Origin: Photobacterium obscurum
GTDB lineage: Bacteria > Pseudomonadota > Gammaproteobacteria > Enterobacterales > Vibrionaceae
Assembly (NCBI RefSeq): GCF_026191635.1
Contig: NZ_JAKRRW010000025.1
Span: 1-64,000 of the forward strand
Direction of reading: 5' to 3'
DNA: 64,000 nt
Shown here: positions 11,891-20,047 of the stretch, piece by piece
How the letters are laid out: every line of letters begins with the position of its first letter
Position numbering within the stretch: the first letter of the stretch is position 1
Position numbers and translations under genes: made by a program
Notes under the pieces: generated by a model
Told to the model about the DNA's origin: nothing
Databases searched by the model: none
The model's input: the letters and a program-made list of their open reading frames with translations, nothing else

Positions 11891-13267
11891 ATGAAAATTA
11901 TCATCCTTGGCGCGGGACAAGTCGGTGGCACACTGGCCGAAAACCTCGTCGGTGAAAACAACGATATAACCATCGTCGATAAAGATCCCGAGCGTCTGCG
12001 CGAATTGCAGGACAAATATGACCTGCGCGTAGTACAGGGTTTTGCCAGCCACCCCCGTACCTTGCGGGAAGCCGGAGCTCAGGATGCTGACATGCTGGTT
12101 TCGGTCACCAACTCTGACGAAACCAATATGATCGCGTGCCAGATTGCCTTTACCCTGTTCAATACCCCGAACCGAGTGGCACGTATTCGCTCTCCCGAGT
12201 ACCTGAAAGAAAAAGAACAGCTGTTCCAATCTGATGCCGTTCCAGTCGATCACCTGATCGCACCGGAAGAGCTGGTGACGGACTATATCGAAAGCCTGGT
12301 TGAATACCCGGGAGCCCTGCAGGTTGTCAGCTTTGCCGAAGACAAGGTCGGCCTGGTTGCGGTAAAAGCCTATTACGGGGGACCGCTGGTCGGTAATGCG
12401 CTTTCGGCCCTTCGCGAGCATATGCCGCATGTCGATACCCGAGTTGCCGCGATTTTCCGTCAGGGGCGGCCAATCCGTCCACGCGGTACCACCATTATCG
12501 AAGCCGATGACGAGGTCTTCTTCGTCGCGGCCAGCAACCATATCCGCTCGGTAATGAGCGAGCTGCAACGCCTGGAGAAGCCTTACAAACGCCTGATGAT
12601 TGTTGGCGGCGGTAACATTGGGGCCGGCCTGGCTCGCCGCTTGGAACAGAGCTACAGCGTGAAGTTGATAGAGCGCAATCCGGAGCGGGCCGAGAACCTG
12701 TCAGAGATGCTGGAAAATACCATTGTCTTCTGTGGCGATGCCTCCGATCAGGAACTGCTAAGCGAAGAGCACATCGAGCAGATTGATGTCTTCATTGCCG
12801 TCACCAACGACGACGAAGCCAACATCATGTCGGCGATGCTGGCCAAGCGGATGGGTGCCAAGAAAGTCATGGTACTGATCCAGCGAGGCGCCTATGTCGA
12901 CCTGGTTCAGGGCGGTACGATTGATATTGCGATCTCGCCACAGCAAGCCACCATTTCCGCGCTGCTAACCCACGTGCGCAGAGCTGATATCGTCAATGTA
13001 TCATCACTACGTCGCGGTGCGGCAGAAGCCATTGAAGCCATCGCCCACGGCGATTCGAGCACCTCGAAAGTAGTTGGCAAGGCCATTGGTGAGATCAAGC
13101 TCCCACCGGGTACCACCATCGGTGCCGTGGTTCGTGGTGATGAAGTACTTATCGCCCACGACCGTACAGTTATCGAGCAGGACGATCACGTCGTGATGTT
13201 CCTGGTTGATAAGAAATATATCCCAGACGTAGAGCGCCTGTTCCAACCAAGCCCGTTCTTCCTGTAA
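11891..13267 (+). CDS. trkA: Trk potassium uptake regulatory subunit TrkA
   Basis: Peripheral NAD(H)/nucleotide-binding subunit that gates the TrkH channel. 458 residues with two tandem RCK modules: Rossmann N domains beginning [19 protein letters not shown] and [19 protein letters not shown] (about 233), each followed by a small TrkA-C domain. Acidic residues at the end of beta-2 (IVDKD) are typical of NAD binding. The trkH gene begins 6 bp after the stop codon. A hairpin of CAGAGGCT/AGCCTCTG at 11767-11790 lies upstream without a T-run. Confidence 0.96.
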   Translation: MKIIILGAGQVGGTLAENLVGENNDITIVDKDPERLRELQDKYDLRVVQGFASHPRTLREAGAQDADMLVSVTNSDETNMIACQIAFTLFNTPNRVARIRSPEYLKEKEQLFQSDAVPVDHLIAPEELVTDYIESLVEYPGALQVVSFAEDKVGLVAVKAYYGGPLVGNALSALREHMPHVDTRVAAIFRQGRPIRPRGTTIIEADDEVFFVAASNHIRSVMSELQRLEKPYKRLMIVGGGNIGAGLARRLEQSYSVKLIERNPERAENLSEMLENTIVFCGDASDQELLSEEHIEQIDVFIAVTNDDEANIMSAMLAKRMGAKKVMVLIQRGAYVDLVQGGTIDIAISPQQATISALLTHVRRADIVNVSSLRRGAAEAIEAIAHGDSSTSKVVGKAIGEIKLPPGTTIGAVVRGDEVLIAHDRTVIEQDDHVVMFLVDKKYIPDVERLFQPSPFFL

Positions 13268-13273
13268 AAAATT

Positions 13274-14719
13274 ATGGTCAATTACCGTCCCATTTTATTT
13301 GTCATAGGGCTGGTCTTATCCAAGATCGCCCTGTTTATGTACGTACCGACCCTGGTAGCTTTTTTCACCGGGACCGGGGGGTTCATTGATTTTGCCGCTG
13401 CAGTGCTGATCACCCATTCAGTCGCTTTTCTGTGCCTGACGTTTGGCCGGACTACCGAGTTCAAACTGGGGGTACGGGATATGTTCCTGATCACTACCCT
13501 GGTATGGACCATTGCCAGCGCCTTTGCCGCCCTGCCGTTTGTGTTCATTAACCATATCAGCTTTACCGATGCCTATTTCGAGACCATGTCGGGGATCACC
13601 ACGACTGGCTCCACCGTGCTCAGCGGACTGGATAATATGGCACCGAGTATTCTGCTGTGGCGCTCCACCTTGCAGTGGCTAGGCGGGATCGGTTTTATCG
13701 TGATGGGAGTTGCTATCTTACCGATGCTGAATGTCGGTGGTATGCGGCTATTCCAGACCGAGTCTTCCGACTGGTCCGATAAAAGCTCACCGCGAACCAA
13801 GAGCGTGGCCAAGAACATCGTCAATGTCTACCTAACCCTAACCGGGCTGTGTATTCTCGGCTTCATGCTGGCGGGGATGAATACCTTCGATGCCATCAAC
13901 CATGCGTTTACCACGTTGTCGACAGGTGGCTACTCCACCTCCGACGGCTCAATGAATCACTTTTCCAACAGTGCCCACTGGGTTGCAATCGTGTTCATGT
14001 TTGCCGGCGGCCTGCCATTCTTGCTGTTCGTCCAGGCACTTAGAAAGAAAGAGCCGACGGCGCTGCTTAGCGATGCCCAGGTACGCGGTTTCACCCTGCT
14101 GGTATTCAGTGCCGGGCTCGCCGTTGCGCTGTGGCTAACCTGGCAGCTTGACTACCGGTTCATAGATGCCTTCCGGGTCTCGCTGTTCAATATCATCTCG
14201 GTGGTAACCACTACCGGATTCGGTCTCGAGGACTTCACGGCCTGGGGCCCGTTCCCGACCATCATTTTTGCCTTCGTGATGCTAGTTGGCGGTTGTTCCG
14301 GCTCGACGGCAGGCGGGGTTAAAATATTCCGTTTTCAGGTCGCTTTTGCCCTGCTGCGCAAGCAGATGATGCAGCTGATCCATCCATCAGGGGTATTTAT
14401 CCAGCGCTATAACGGCCGCCCGGTCACCGACGGGATCGTCCGCTCGGTTGTCGCCTTCGCCCTGACATTCATCATTACCATAGTGATTGTGGCTGCGATA
14501 CTCGGCCTGCAAGGACTTGATGCTGTGACCAGCATTACCGGGGCAGTCACCGCCGTGGCCAATGTCGGCCCGGGGATGGGGGATGTGATCGGCCCGACCG
14601 GTAACTTTGCCACCCTGCCAGACTTGGCCAAATGGACCCTGAGCTTTGGGATGCTGATGGGTAGGCTGGAAATTTTGACCGTGCTGGTGGTGTTTTTCCC
14701 CGCCTTCTGGCGCAACTAG
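13274..14719 (+). CDS. trkH: Trk potassium channel subunit TrkH
   Basis: Membrane K+ uptake subunit, partner of the TrkA just upstream. 481 residues, strongly hydrophobic, about ten membrane segments in four M1-P-M2 repeats. The pore-loop segments are visible: GITTTGSTV (about 110), TLSTGGYST (about 218), VVTTTGFG (about 313) and VANVGPGMG (about 430), each supplying one strand of the selectivity filter. Length matches E. coli TrkH (483). A strong terminator follows, so trkA-trkH form a closed unit. Confidence 0.96.
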   Translation: MVNYRPILFVIGLVLSKIALFMYVPTLVAFFTGTGGFIDFAAAVLITHSVAFLCLTFGRTTEFKLGVRDMFLITTLVWTIASAFAALPFVFINHISFTDAYFETMSGITTTGSTVLSGLDNMAPSILLWRSTLQWLGGIGFIVMGVAILPMLNVGGMRLFQTESSDWSDKSSPRTKSVAKNIVNVYLTLTGLCILGFMLAGMNTFDAINHAFTTLSTGGYSTSDGSMNHFSNSAHWVAIVFMFAGGLPFLLFVQALRKKEPTALLSDAQVRGFTLLVFSAGLAVALWLTWQLDYRFIDAFRVSLFNIISVVTTTGFGLEDFTAWGPFPTIIFAFVMLVGGCSGSTAGGVKIFRFQVAFALLRKQMMQLIHPSGVFIQRYNGRPVTDGIVRSVVAFALTFIITIVIVAAILGLQGLDAVTSITGAVTAVANVGPGMGDVIGPTGNFATLPDLAKWTLSFGMLMGRLEILTVLVVFFPAFWRN

Positions 14720-14735
14720 TCTGTAGGTTGATAGC

Positions 14736-14771
14736 AAAAAAAAAGAGAGAGCCATTGGCTCTCTTTTTTTA
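14736..14771. terminator. Bidirectional terminator between trkH and the hemolysin III gene
   Basis: Stem with core GAGAGCC / GGCTCTC around a 3-base loop, extended by A- and T-runs on either side so that it can work for both converging genes. Confidence 0.9.
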
Positions 14772-14786
14772 ATTGTGCTTATCGAC

Positions 14787-15446
14787 CTATATCGGTTGGA
14801 CGTAATAATAAATCGCCAGGAAATGACACACGGTTCCGCCCAGTACAAACAAGTGCCAAATAGCATGGTTGTAGGGAAGTCGCTCATTGACATAAAACAC
14901 AACGCCCAGCGAGTAGATAATGCCACCGGCGGCCAGCAGGATCAGCCCACCAGTCGACAATGACAGGGCCAGCTGGTAAATCGCCACCAGCGACAGCCAC
15001 CCCATGGTCAGATAGGTAGCCAAGGACAGCCGCTTGAACCGATAGACAAAGATAATCTTCAGCACAATACCGATAAACGCCAGCCCCCAGATCACCGCCA
15101 TCAGGGTGATAGCCAGCGGGGTACGCAGCGAAATAAGCAAAAACGGGGTATAGGTACCGGCAATCAACAAATAGATTGCACAGTGGTCAAGTGTTTTAAG
15201 AGCGCGCTTGGCCCGCTCGAAAGGGATTGCATGATACAAGGTTGAGGCAAGATACAGCAGGATCATGCTGCCGCCATATATACTCAAACTGGTGATGCTC
15301 AGTAAATCAGCATTGGCATCGATGGCCTGCTTCAAGAGCAAGTCCAGCCCGACGATCCCAAACACCATCCCTAATCCATGGCTGATACTGTTCGCCACTT
15401 CTTCAGCTACAGAATACCCGGATTCTGATGCCATACTCTTAGCCAT
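14787..15446 (-). CDS. Hemolysin III / PAQR family membrane protein
   Basis: 219-residue integral membrane protein of the hemolysin III (PAQR-related, YqfA/TrhA) family with about seven hydrophobic segments. Characteristic residues: [12 protein letters not shown] near residue 22, STLYHA in the third segment, [18 protein letters not shown] around 87-104 and [11 protein letters not shown] near the C terminus; the Ser, Asp and His positions form the presumed metal site. E. coli YqfA has been linked to membrane energetics; haemolytic activity should not be assumed. Monocistronic, with GGAAGG before the ATG. Confidence 0.9.
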   Translation of the reverse strand: MAKSMASESGYSVAEEVANSISHGLGMVFGIVGLDLLLKQAIDANADLLSITSLSIYGGSMILLYLASTLYHAIPFERAKRALKTLDHCAIYLLIAGTYTPFLLISLRTPLAITLMAVIWGLAFIGIVLKIIFVYRFKRLSLATYLTMGWLSLVAIYQLALSLSTGGLILLAAGGIIYSLGVVFYVNERLPYNHAIWHLFVLGGTVCHFLAIYYYVQPI

Positions 15447-15585
15447 CTTTGCCTTCCCACAATAGAGTTAAAGCTCAACATATAACCAAGTATGGCACAG
15501 TTTGGCGTACAAGTGTAAGCCGAAATTAACCAAGGCAGTCACTAATATTGCGGATACCGGCTGCGCTCGATACTTTCACATCGTA

Positions 15586-16374
15586 TCAAGTGGTCTGATC
15601 CAGGAAATCCAGTACTTGCTTGCCAGCTTGATCCGGGCTGGCCGTCGCCGGGACATGACAGTAGCGCTCAAGCTCGCCGCGACCAAGAAAGCCAGATAAC
15701 ATGCCGGAAAGACCATTGAGGCGACGATCAACCTCGAACCACAACTGGAGGCCGTCACTGTCACGGTAGGCCACGACTTCCAGCTCTCGCCAGCGTCCGT
15801 GGTAAGGGCCCGATACCGGAACGAACTCGAACTCCTGAACAAAGGGCAGGGCAAAACCGCTGGCCGCTTCGCACTCCACCAGGCGAATGCGCAAACCGGC
15901 CTGCTCCAGCGCCGAGAATATGCCATCCATCAACGGATCCGGTCTTACAGTCAAAATATCTTTATCTTTGGGATCAAAGGCCAACGGAATATCGAGGTGG
16001 GTTTCCAGCCATACCTTGGCATCACCTATAGTGATCGGGGTATTTAACGGCAGTGCCAGCTCAGCATCAAAATGACGATCCTCATCGGCTTCGAGGGTAA
16101 ACGCGTAGGGTAGCGACCAGCTTGCTAGGGTACAGGTCTGCTGGACGATTTCTTTGCGGTGTTGGCTATCACCCCGGCTGGATTCGACTTCCTCTTCATA
16201 ACTACAACACAGGAACAAGTGAATGTTATCGATCGTTTGTGCTGTTTTTCCTCCCTTGACCTGAATCACCACAGGCAAACTCTCGCCAGGGATCAACACG
16301 TCACGCTGCAATACAGTATCCACCTTCGCCGCCCCGATTCCGAGGCTGGCAAGACTTTTTCTAAACAAAGACAT
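15586..16374 (-). CDS. Spo0M-like (arrestin-fold) protein
   Basis: 262-residue protein of the SpoOM/sporulation-control family. The N-terminal half (SLFRKSLASLGIGAAKVDTV, then LIPGESLPVVIQVKGG and a beta-rich HLFLCCSYEEEVESS) is the diagnostic part and is arrestin-like. The C-terminal half has FVQEFEFVPVSGPYHGRWRELEVV. The name comes from Bacillus; in non-sporulating gammaproteobacteria the role is unknown. I place the start at MSLFRKS because GAGGAG lies five bases upstream; an ATG six codons earlier lacks this. No obvious operon partner. Confidence 0.85.
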   Translation of the reverse strand: MSLFRKSLASLGIGAAKVDTVLQRDVLIPGESLPVVIQVKGGKTAQTIDNIHLFLCCSYEEEVESSRGDSQHRKEIVQQTCTLASWSLPYAFTLEADEDRHFDAELALPLNTPITIGDAKVWLETHLDIPLAFDPKDKDILTVRPDPLMDGIFSALEQAGLRIRLVECEAASGFALPFVQEFEFVPVSGPYHGRWRELEVVAYRDSDGLQLWFEVDRRLNGLSGMLSGFLGRGELERYCHVPATASPDQAGKQVLDFLDQTT

Positions 16375-16480
16375 ACTGACTCCTCTATCCACAAACCAAG
16401 CTATGAAACTAGTTTATAGTGCAGTGAATGACATTCAGCTGCAAGTAGTAAACAGTCAAAGGTCTGGATGAGTAGACATA

Positions 16481-16506
16481 AAAAAACGGAGCCTCTGCTC
16501 CGTTTT
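16481..16506 (-). terminator. Terminator after the GntR regulator gene
   Basis: Stem AAAACGGAGC / GCTCCGTTTT around CTCT; on the minus strand it is followed by a T-run. It ends the GntR gene and shields the Spo0M-like gene. Confidence 0.85.
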
Positions 16507-16520
16507 CACTAACATCAATA

Positions 16521-17198
16521 TTATTTCAGCAAGTCTATTGTTGCCTGGCGCGCCATCTCTGGATCTCTGGCCAAGATACCGTCGACAATCCGCTGGTGGA
16601 TATCGAGCTTAAGCAGGCGATCACGGGTAATGATCCGGAAATAGCTTTCAAACACCGCCTTGAACAAATTACCGAACGGGCTAATAAAGTGGTTACCCGA
16701 AGCGAAATAGATCAGCTGATGGTAGCGGGTATCCACTTCAATCCACTTTTCCTGATCGAATTCTTCACCCAGATTATACATTTCTTCCATCAACGCCTGT
16801 AACTCAGCGCGGTCTTCGTCACTGGCATTAATAGCGGTTAAAGCTGCCGCTTCCGGCTCTAACGTCATTCGTACCTGCTGGAACTCATTGACCAGTTCAG
16901 CATGCTGATCAAAATTCAGCCATGCCAGTAAGTCCTGATCGAGATAGTTCCAGTTTCTTTTGGGTAACACCCGGGTTCCAATACGCGGGCGCGGAAGTAC
17001 CATGCCTTTTGCCGCCAGCATTTTGATCGCTTCACGGACGGCGGTACGGCTCACCCCATACATCTCGCCCAGCTCGACTTCCCCCGGCAAGATATCACCC
17101 GGCACCGTTTCACCACGTAAAATTCCTTGGCCAATAGATTCTGCCAGTTTATAAGATAAGTTGCGCTTGGTTACCAACTGCTGCTGATCCCGATCCAT
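16521..17198 (-). CDS. FadR-subfamily GntR transcriptional regulator
   Basis: 225 residues: N-terminal winged helix (about 12-80) with LPGEVELGEMYGVSRTAVREA as recognition region and the wing RPRIGTRVLP; then an FCD ligand-binding domain (about 90-225) with the Asp/His metal-site pattern DTRYHQLIYFASGN. The linker WNYLDQDLLAW resembles DgoR-type regulators of sugar-acid catabolism, so a hexonate-like effector is a reasonable guess, but no catabolic genes are nearby to support it. Start supported by GGAGG six bases upstream. It has its own terminator, and a TATACCC repeat lies just upstream of the gene. Confidence 0.88.
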   Translation of the reverse strand: MDRDQQQLVTKRNLSYKLAESIGQGILRGETVPGDILPGEVELGEMYGVSRTAVREAIKMLAAKGMVLPRPRIGTRVLPKRNWNYLDQDLLAWLNFDQHAELVNEFQQVRMTLEPEAAALTAINASDEDRAELQALMEEMYNLGEEFDQEKWIEVDTRYHQLIYFASGNHFISPFGNLFKAVFESYFRIITRDRLLKLDIHQRIVDGILARDPEMARQATIDLLK

Positions 17199-17225
17199 TC
17201 ATTCCCTCCAAGGCTGTTCTTATAA

Positions 17226-17280
17226 TATACCCAAGTAATTTCAAGTTGCAGAAACAAGCACCTTGAGGTCATTGGGTATT
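17226..17280. repeat. TATACCC palindromic repeat, copy 1 (short form)
   Basis: 55 bp. Left end TATACCCAAGTAATTTCAAG, right end CCTTGAGGTCATTGGGTAT; the two ends are imperfect inverted repeats. It shares its ends with the copies at 19957-20008 and 62258-62520. It sits 28 bp upstream of the GntR gene. It looks like an internally deleted non-autonomous repeat, similar in its ends to the ERIC-type and Vibrionaceae intergenic repeats. Confidence 0.75.
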
Positions 17281-17513
17281 TTTGCCAACTACGCGCATTA
17301 GACCACAAAGCCACCGTTGTGAAACGGCTTATCTTCACAGTTGCCGATTTAACTAACACTTTCTTGCTTTCCCTTCGTTTCCAGCAGGTGAAAAAGTACC
17401 ATTAAGGGATAAATTAATACTGATTAATATTCACTCGACTTCAGATCAGCTTGCTGCTATCCTCGCCGGCGAAAAATAATCAAACAGCCCAATATTTCCG
17501 CATAGGATCGGCT

Positions 17514-17543
17514 TTGCCAACAAACAAGCACTGCGGATATATT
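17514..17543 (+). promoter_or_regulatory. Candidate sigma-70 promoter for a small transcription unit
   Basis: TTGCCA at 17514-17519, an 18-base spacer and TATATT at 17538-17543. It lies about 45 bp before a small open frame that has a ribosome binding site, and a terminator follows at 17792. Prediction from sequence only. Confidence 0.45.
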
Positions 17544-17586
17544 TAATTTAATTATGGCCACGGATGCGCCTGACAATAGGTGAATA

Positions 17587-17772
17587 ATGCGCCCAGCATC
17601 TTCCGTCAGGTATGTAAGTACCCCTCGTAGTCCATCACGTTTACGTGCAACCTCCCATGCGCCCACTTTCAAGACAAAGAAAGCGCCACTACACACTGCA
17701 GATGTTCATACGATGCCAGCCCCAGGACCTGTGATTGCCGAAGCCCGTTCAGACAACGAACAAGCTGCTTAA
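17587..17772 (+). CDS. Possible small protein, 61 residues, unknown
   Basis: I do not recognise this protein. It is basic and rich in Pro, Ala and Ser (N-terminal MRPASSVRYVSTPRSPSRLR), with a more acidic C terminus, and no membrane segment. Support for it being real: AGG six bases before the ATG, a candidate promoter at 17514-17543 and an intrinsic terminator starting 20 bp after the stop codon, so the whole would be a compact unit of roughly 270 nt. Against: length and composition could arise by chance, and the transcript might instead be a small RNA. The unit lies in a 733-bp gap between the GntR gene and yihD. Confidence 0.35.
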   Translation: MRPASSVRYVSTPRSPSRLRATSHAPTFKTKKAPLHTADVHTMPAPGPVIAEARSDNEQAA

Positions 17773-17791
17773 CGGTTCACATACTTTGCTC

Positions 17792-17822
17792 AAAGGCAGC
17801 CGACAGGCTGCCTTTTCTTTTA
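17792..17822 (+). terminator. Terminator of the small unit upstream of yihD
   Basis: Perfect 10-bp stem AAAGGCAGCC / GGCTGCCTTT around GACA, followed by TCTTTTATT. No long gene ends here on the plus strand, so it implies a short transcript coming from the left. Confidence 0.85.
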
Positions 17823-17931
17823 TTCCCGAAGGCAGTTTGTATCAATGCCCGGTTTGGGGTAGTTTACCCGTACTAAAACTATGACTATAGAATCGCCAGC
17901 GATTCACTCAGCCCAAATTGTGGAGTTAAGA

Positions 17932-18198
17932 ATGAAAACCCATCGCGTCAACGAACTGATTGAACTATTACATCCTGAATGGCAAAAAGATCCGGATCTC
18001 AACCTCGTCGAGTTCCTGCTGAAACTGGCTGAAGAAGCAAAATACCAAGGCAAACTGGAAGAGCTGACCGATGACGTGCTGATCTACCACCTGAAAATGC
18101 GCAATAGCGATAAAGAAGCAATGATCCCGGGTATCGCCAAAGACTGCGAAGATGACTTCAAAACCGCTATCCTGCGTGCTCGCGGCATCATCAAGTAA
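17932..18198 (+). CDS. yihD: YihD family protein
   Basis: 88-residue cytoplasmic protein of the YihD (DUF1040) family; function unknown. Matches the family over its whole length ([20 protein letters not shown], then [15 protein letters not shown]). I use the ATG at MKTHRVNE because GGAG lies 7 bases upstream and it gives the usual length of about 89; a start 17 codons earlier would fall inside a likely promoter (TTTACC, 17 bases, TATAGA at 17863-17891). In E. coli yihD precedes srkA and dsbA; here ccoG is interposed. Confidence 0.92.
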   Translation: MKTHRVNELIELLHPEWQKDPDLNLVEFLLKLAEEAKYQGKLEELTDDVLIYHLKMRNSDKEAMIPGIAKDCEDDFKTAILRARGIIK

Positions 18199-18207
18199 TC
18201 CCCCCAA

Positions 18208-18238
18208 TGGCCGAGCCCAATGCTCATGGGTTCGGTCA
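18208..18238 (+). terminator. Hairpin after yihD, possible weak terminator
   Basis: Stem TGGCCGAGCCCA / TGGGTTCGGTCA (12 pairs including two G-U) around a 7-base loop, 9 bp after the yihD stop codon. There is no clear T-run, so termination is uncertain; it may instead protect the 3' end. Confidence 0.4.
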
Positions 18239-18443
18239 CTGCTTTCCAATCTGTTATAGCCTGCCAACACTCCATCTGTACCTGTTACTCAAACTATGAC
18301 CTTGTTAGAGTAATAACAAAAGCACCTGTTATATAATCTCCTGATAACATCTGTTTGCTAATTACAACATTATCGGTCAGGCAATGTACCGGCCGACACC
18401 TCTAACTATATTTAAAGTAGAGGCACCCAAGGAAAGTAATGTC

Positions 18444-19874
18444 ATGAGCCAAGAGAAAATCAAAATAAAGGATGTCACACCGCAACAATTCAACCCCAGG
18501 ACCCACAAAGGCAATTCCGACCGTTTCAACCCCAGCAACCGTATTTATGTCCGAGCAGTTAAAGGGATCTACCAAAAGCTAAGACAAAAGATGGGCTGGC
18601 TGCTCATGGCGCTCTTTATAGGCCTGCCCTGGATCCCCTACGGCGACCGCCAGGCTATCTTGCTGGATATCGGTCAGCAGCAATTCAACTTTTTTGGCAC
18701 CACACTGTGGCCTCAGGATCTTACTCTGCTGGCGACCCTGTTTATGATCGCGGCCTTTGCCCTCTTTTTTGTCACCACTTTTTTGGGCCGGGTCTGGTGC
18801 GGCTACTTCTGCCCGCAAACCGTGTGGACCTTTATCTATATCTGGTTTGAAGAAAAACTCGAAGGCTCTGCCAATAAGCGACGCAAACAAGACAGCATGA
18901 AGCTGACGGGTAAGCTGCTCGGCAGGAAAATAGCCAAACATGCGGCATGGCTGGCGGTAGCCCTCGCGACTGGCCTGACCTTTGTCGGCTATTTCTTCCC
19001 GATCCAGACACTGGTGAGCGATTTCTTCACTTTCAATGCCAGTTTCTGGGCCGGATTCTGGGTACTGTTCTTCACCGGCTGTACCTATGCCAACGCCGGT
19101 TGGATGCGCTCGATTGTCTGCATTCACATGTGTCCGTACGCCCGCTTTCAGTCAGCGATGTTTGATAAAGACACCTATATCGTCGGCTACGACGTTGCTC
19201 GTGGCGAGGCGAGGGGGCCGCGTCCGCGCAAGAAAGATCCGAAGGTGCTCGGCCTCGGCGACTGCATCGACTGCAACCTATGCGTTCAGGTCTGTCCGAC
19301 CGGAATTGATATCCGTGACGGTCTGCAGTACGAGTGCATCAACTGCGGTGCCTGCGTCGATGCCTGCGACCAAACCATGGAGCGAATGGGCTATGAAAAA
19401 CGTCTGATAAGCTATACCACCGAGCATAAGATGGAAGGCCACAAAACCCATATTATGCGTCCGAAACTGCTCGGCTACGGTGCTGTTATGATAGCCATGA
19501 TCGGCCTGTTCTTCTTCTTGCTGGCCTCGGTACAGCCAATGGGGCTGGATGTGATCCGTGACCGCAATCAACTGTTCAGGATAAATGCCGAGGGGCTGGT
19601 CGAAAATACCTATACCTTGAAGCTTCTCAACAAAACCCAGCAGCAAGCCGTTTACACCCTGACTGTAGAAGGTCTGGAGGAGATTGAGTGGTACGGCCCG
19701 CAGCAAGTCACGGTAGCAGCTGGTGAAGTCTATACCCTGCCAGTCAGCCTTGGGGTTGACCCTTATCTGTTGCAGTCTCCGATTGCCGATATCACCTTCA
19801 TCATGGAGAAAGGCAAAGGGGATGAGAAAACCGAGCTAAGAACCGAAAGCCGCTTCATTGGCGAACTCCGCTAG
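18444..19874 (+). CDS. ccoG: Cytochrome c oxidase accessory protein CcoG
   Basis: CcoG (FixG/RdxA) helps copper delivery in assembly of cbb3-type cytochrome oxidase. 476 residues: hydrophobic segments at about 70-90, 100-125, 170-190, 205-225 and 345-365; CGYFCPQTVWTF in the membrane part; two 4Fe-4S clusters with CIDCNLCVQVCPTGID and CINCGACVDACDQTM; and a C-terminal Ig-like periplasmic domain. Start chosen at MSQEKIK because AAGGA is 10 bases upstream. The ccoNOP oxidase genes are not in this window. Confidence 0.94.
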   Translation: MSQEKIKIKDVTPQQFNPRTHKGNSDRFNPSNRIYVRAVKGIYQKLRQKMGWLLMALFIGLPWIPYGDRQAILLDIGQQQFNFFGTTLWPQDLTLLATLFMIAAFALFFVTTFLGRVWCGYFCPQTVWTFIYIWFEEKLEGSANKRRKQDSMKLTGKLLGRKIAKHAAWLAVALATGLTFVGYFFPIQTLVSDFFTFNASFWAGFWVLFFTGCTYANAGWMRSIVCIHMCPYARFQSAMFDKDTYIVGYDVARGEARGPRPRKKDPKVLGLGDCIDCNLCVQVCPTGIDIRDGLQYECINCGACVDACDQTMERMGYEKRLISYTTEHKMEGHKTHIMRPKLLGYGAVMIAMIGLFFFLLASVQPMGLDVIRDRNQLFRINAEGLVENTYTLKLLNKTQQQAVYTLTVEGLEEIEWYGPQQVTVAAGEVYTLPVSLGVDPYLLQSPIADITFIMEKGKGDEKTELRTESRFIGELR

Positions 19875-19918
19875 CGAAGAGATTAAACAGCTAAGCTGTG
19901 CGTTAAGCAAAGTTATGT

Positions 19919-19945
19919 AAAAAAGGGCCGATAACGGTCCTTTTT
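19919..19945 (+). terminator. Terminator after ccoG
   Basis: Stem AAAAAGGGCCG / CGGTCCTTTTT with one G-U pair around ATAA, ending in a T-run. Confidence 0.85.
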
Positions 19946-19956
19946 CATTATGATGC

Positions 19957-20008
19957 TATATCCAAGTAAATCTCGCTGAAACGAGCATCTTGAGGTAGCT
20001 TGGGTATA
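19957..20008. repeat. TATACCC palindromic repeat, copy 2 (short form)
   Basis: 52 bp with left end TATATCCAAGTAAATCTCG and right end CATCTTGAGGTAGCTTGGG followed by TATA. It starts 11 bp after the ccoG terminator and ends 39 bp before srkA, so it may lie in the srkA leader. The right end CATCTTGA is shared with copy 3. Confidence 0.75.
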
Positions 20009-20047
20009 TACTGGCTGGCTCAAATCACTGGCTGCGGAATTTGTCAT

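Noticed and set aside
11738-12568. Long open frame (276 codons) on the minus strand
   Set aside because: It lies antisense to the 5' part of trkA, has no family resemblance, and trkA is certain here.
14387-14926. Open frame of 179 codons on the minus strand
   Set aside because: It runs through the trkH terminator hairpin and is antisense to trkH; its codons do not look like a protein family.
17457-17696. Minus-strand frame in the GntR-yihD gap
   Set aside because: It overlaps the better-supported plus-strand small unit and lacks its own signals; I see no reason to call it.
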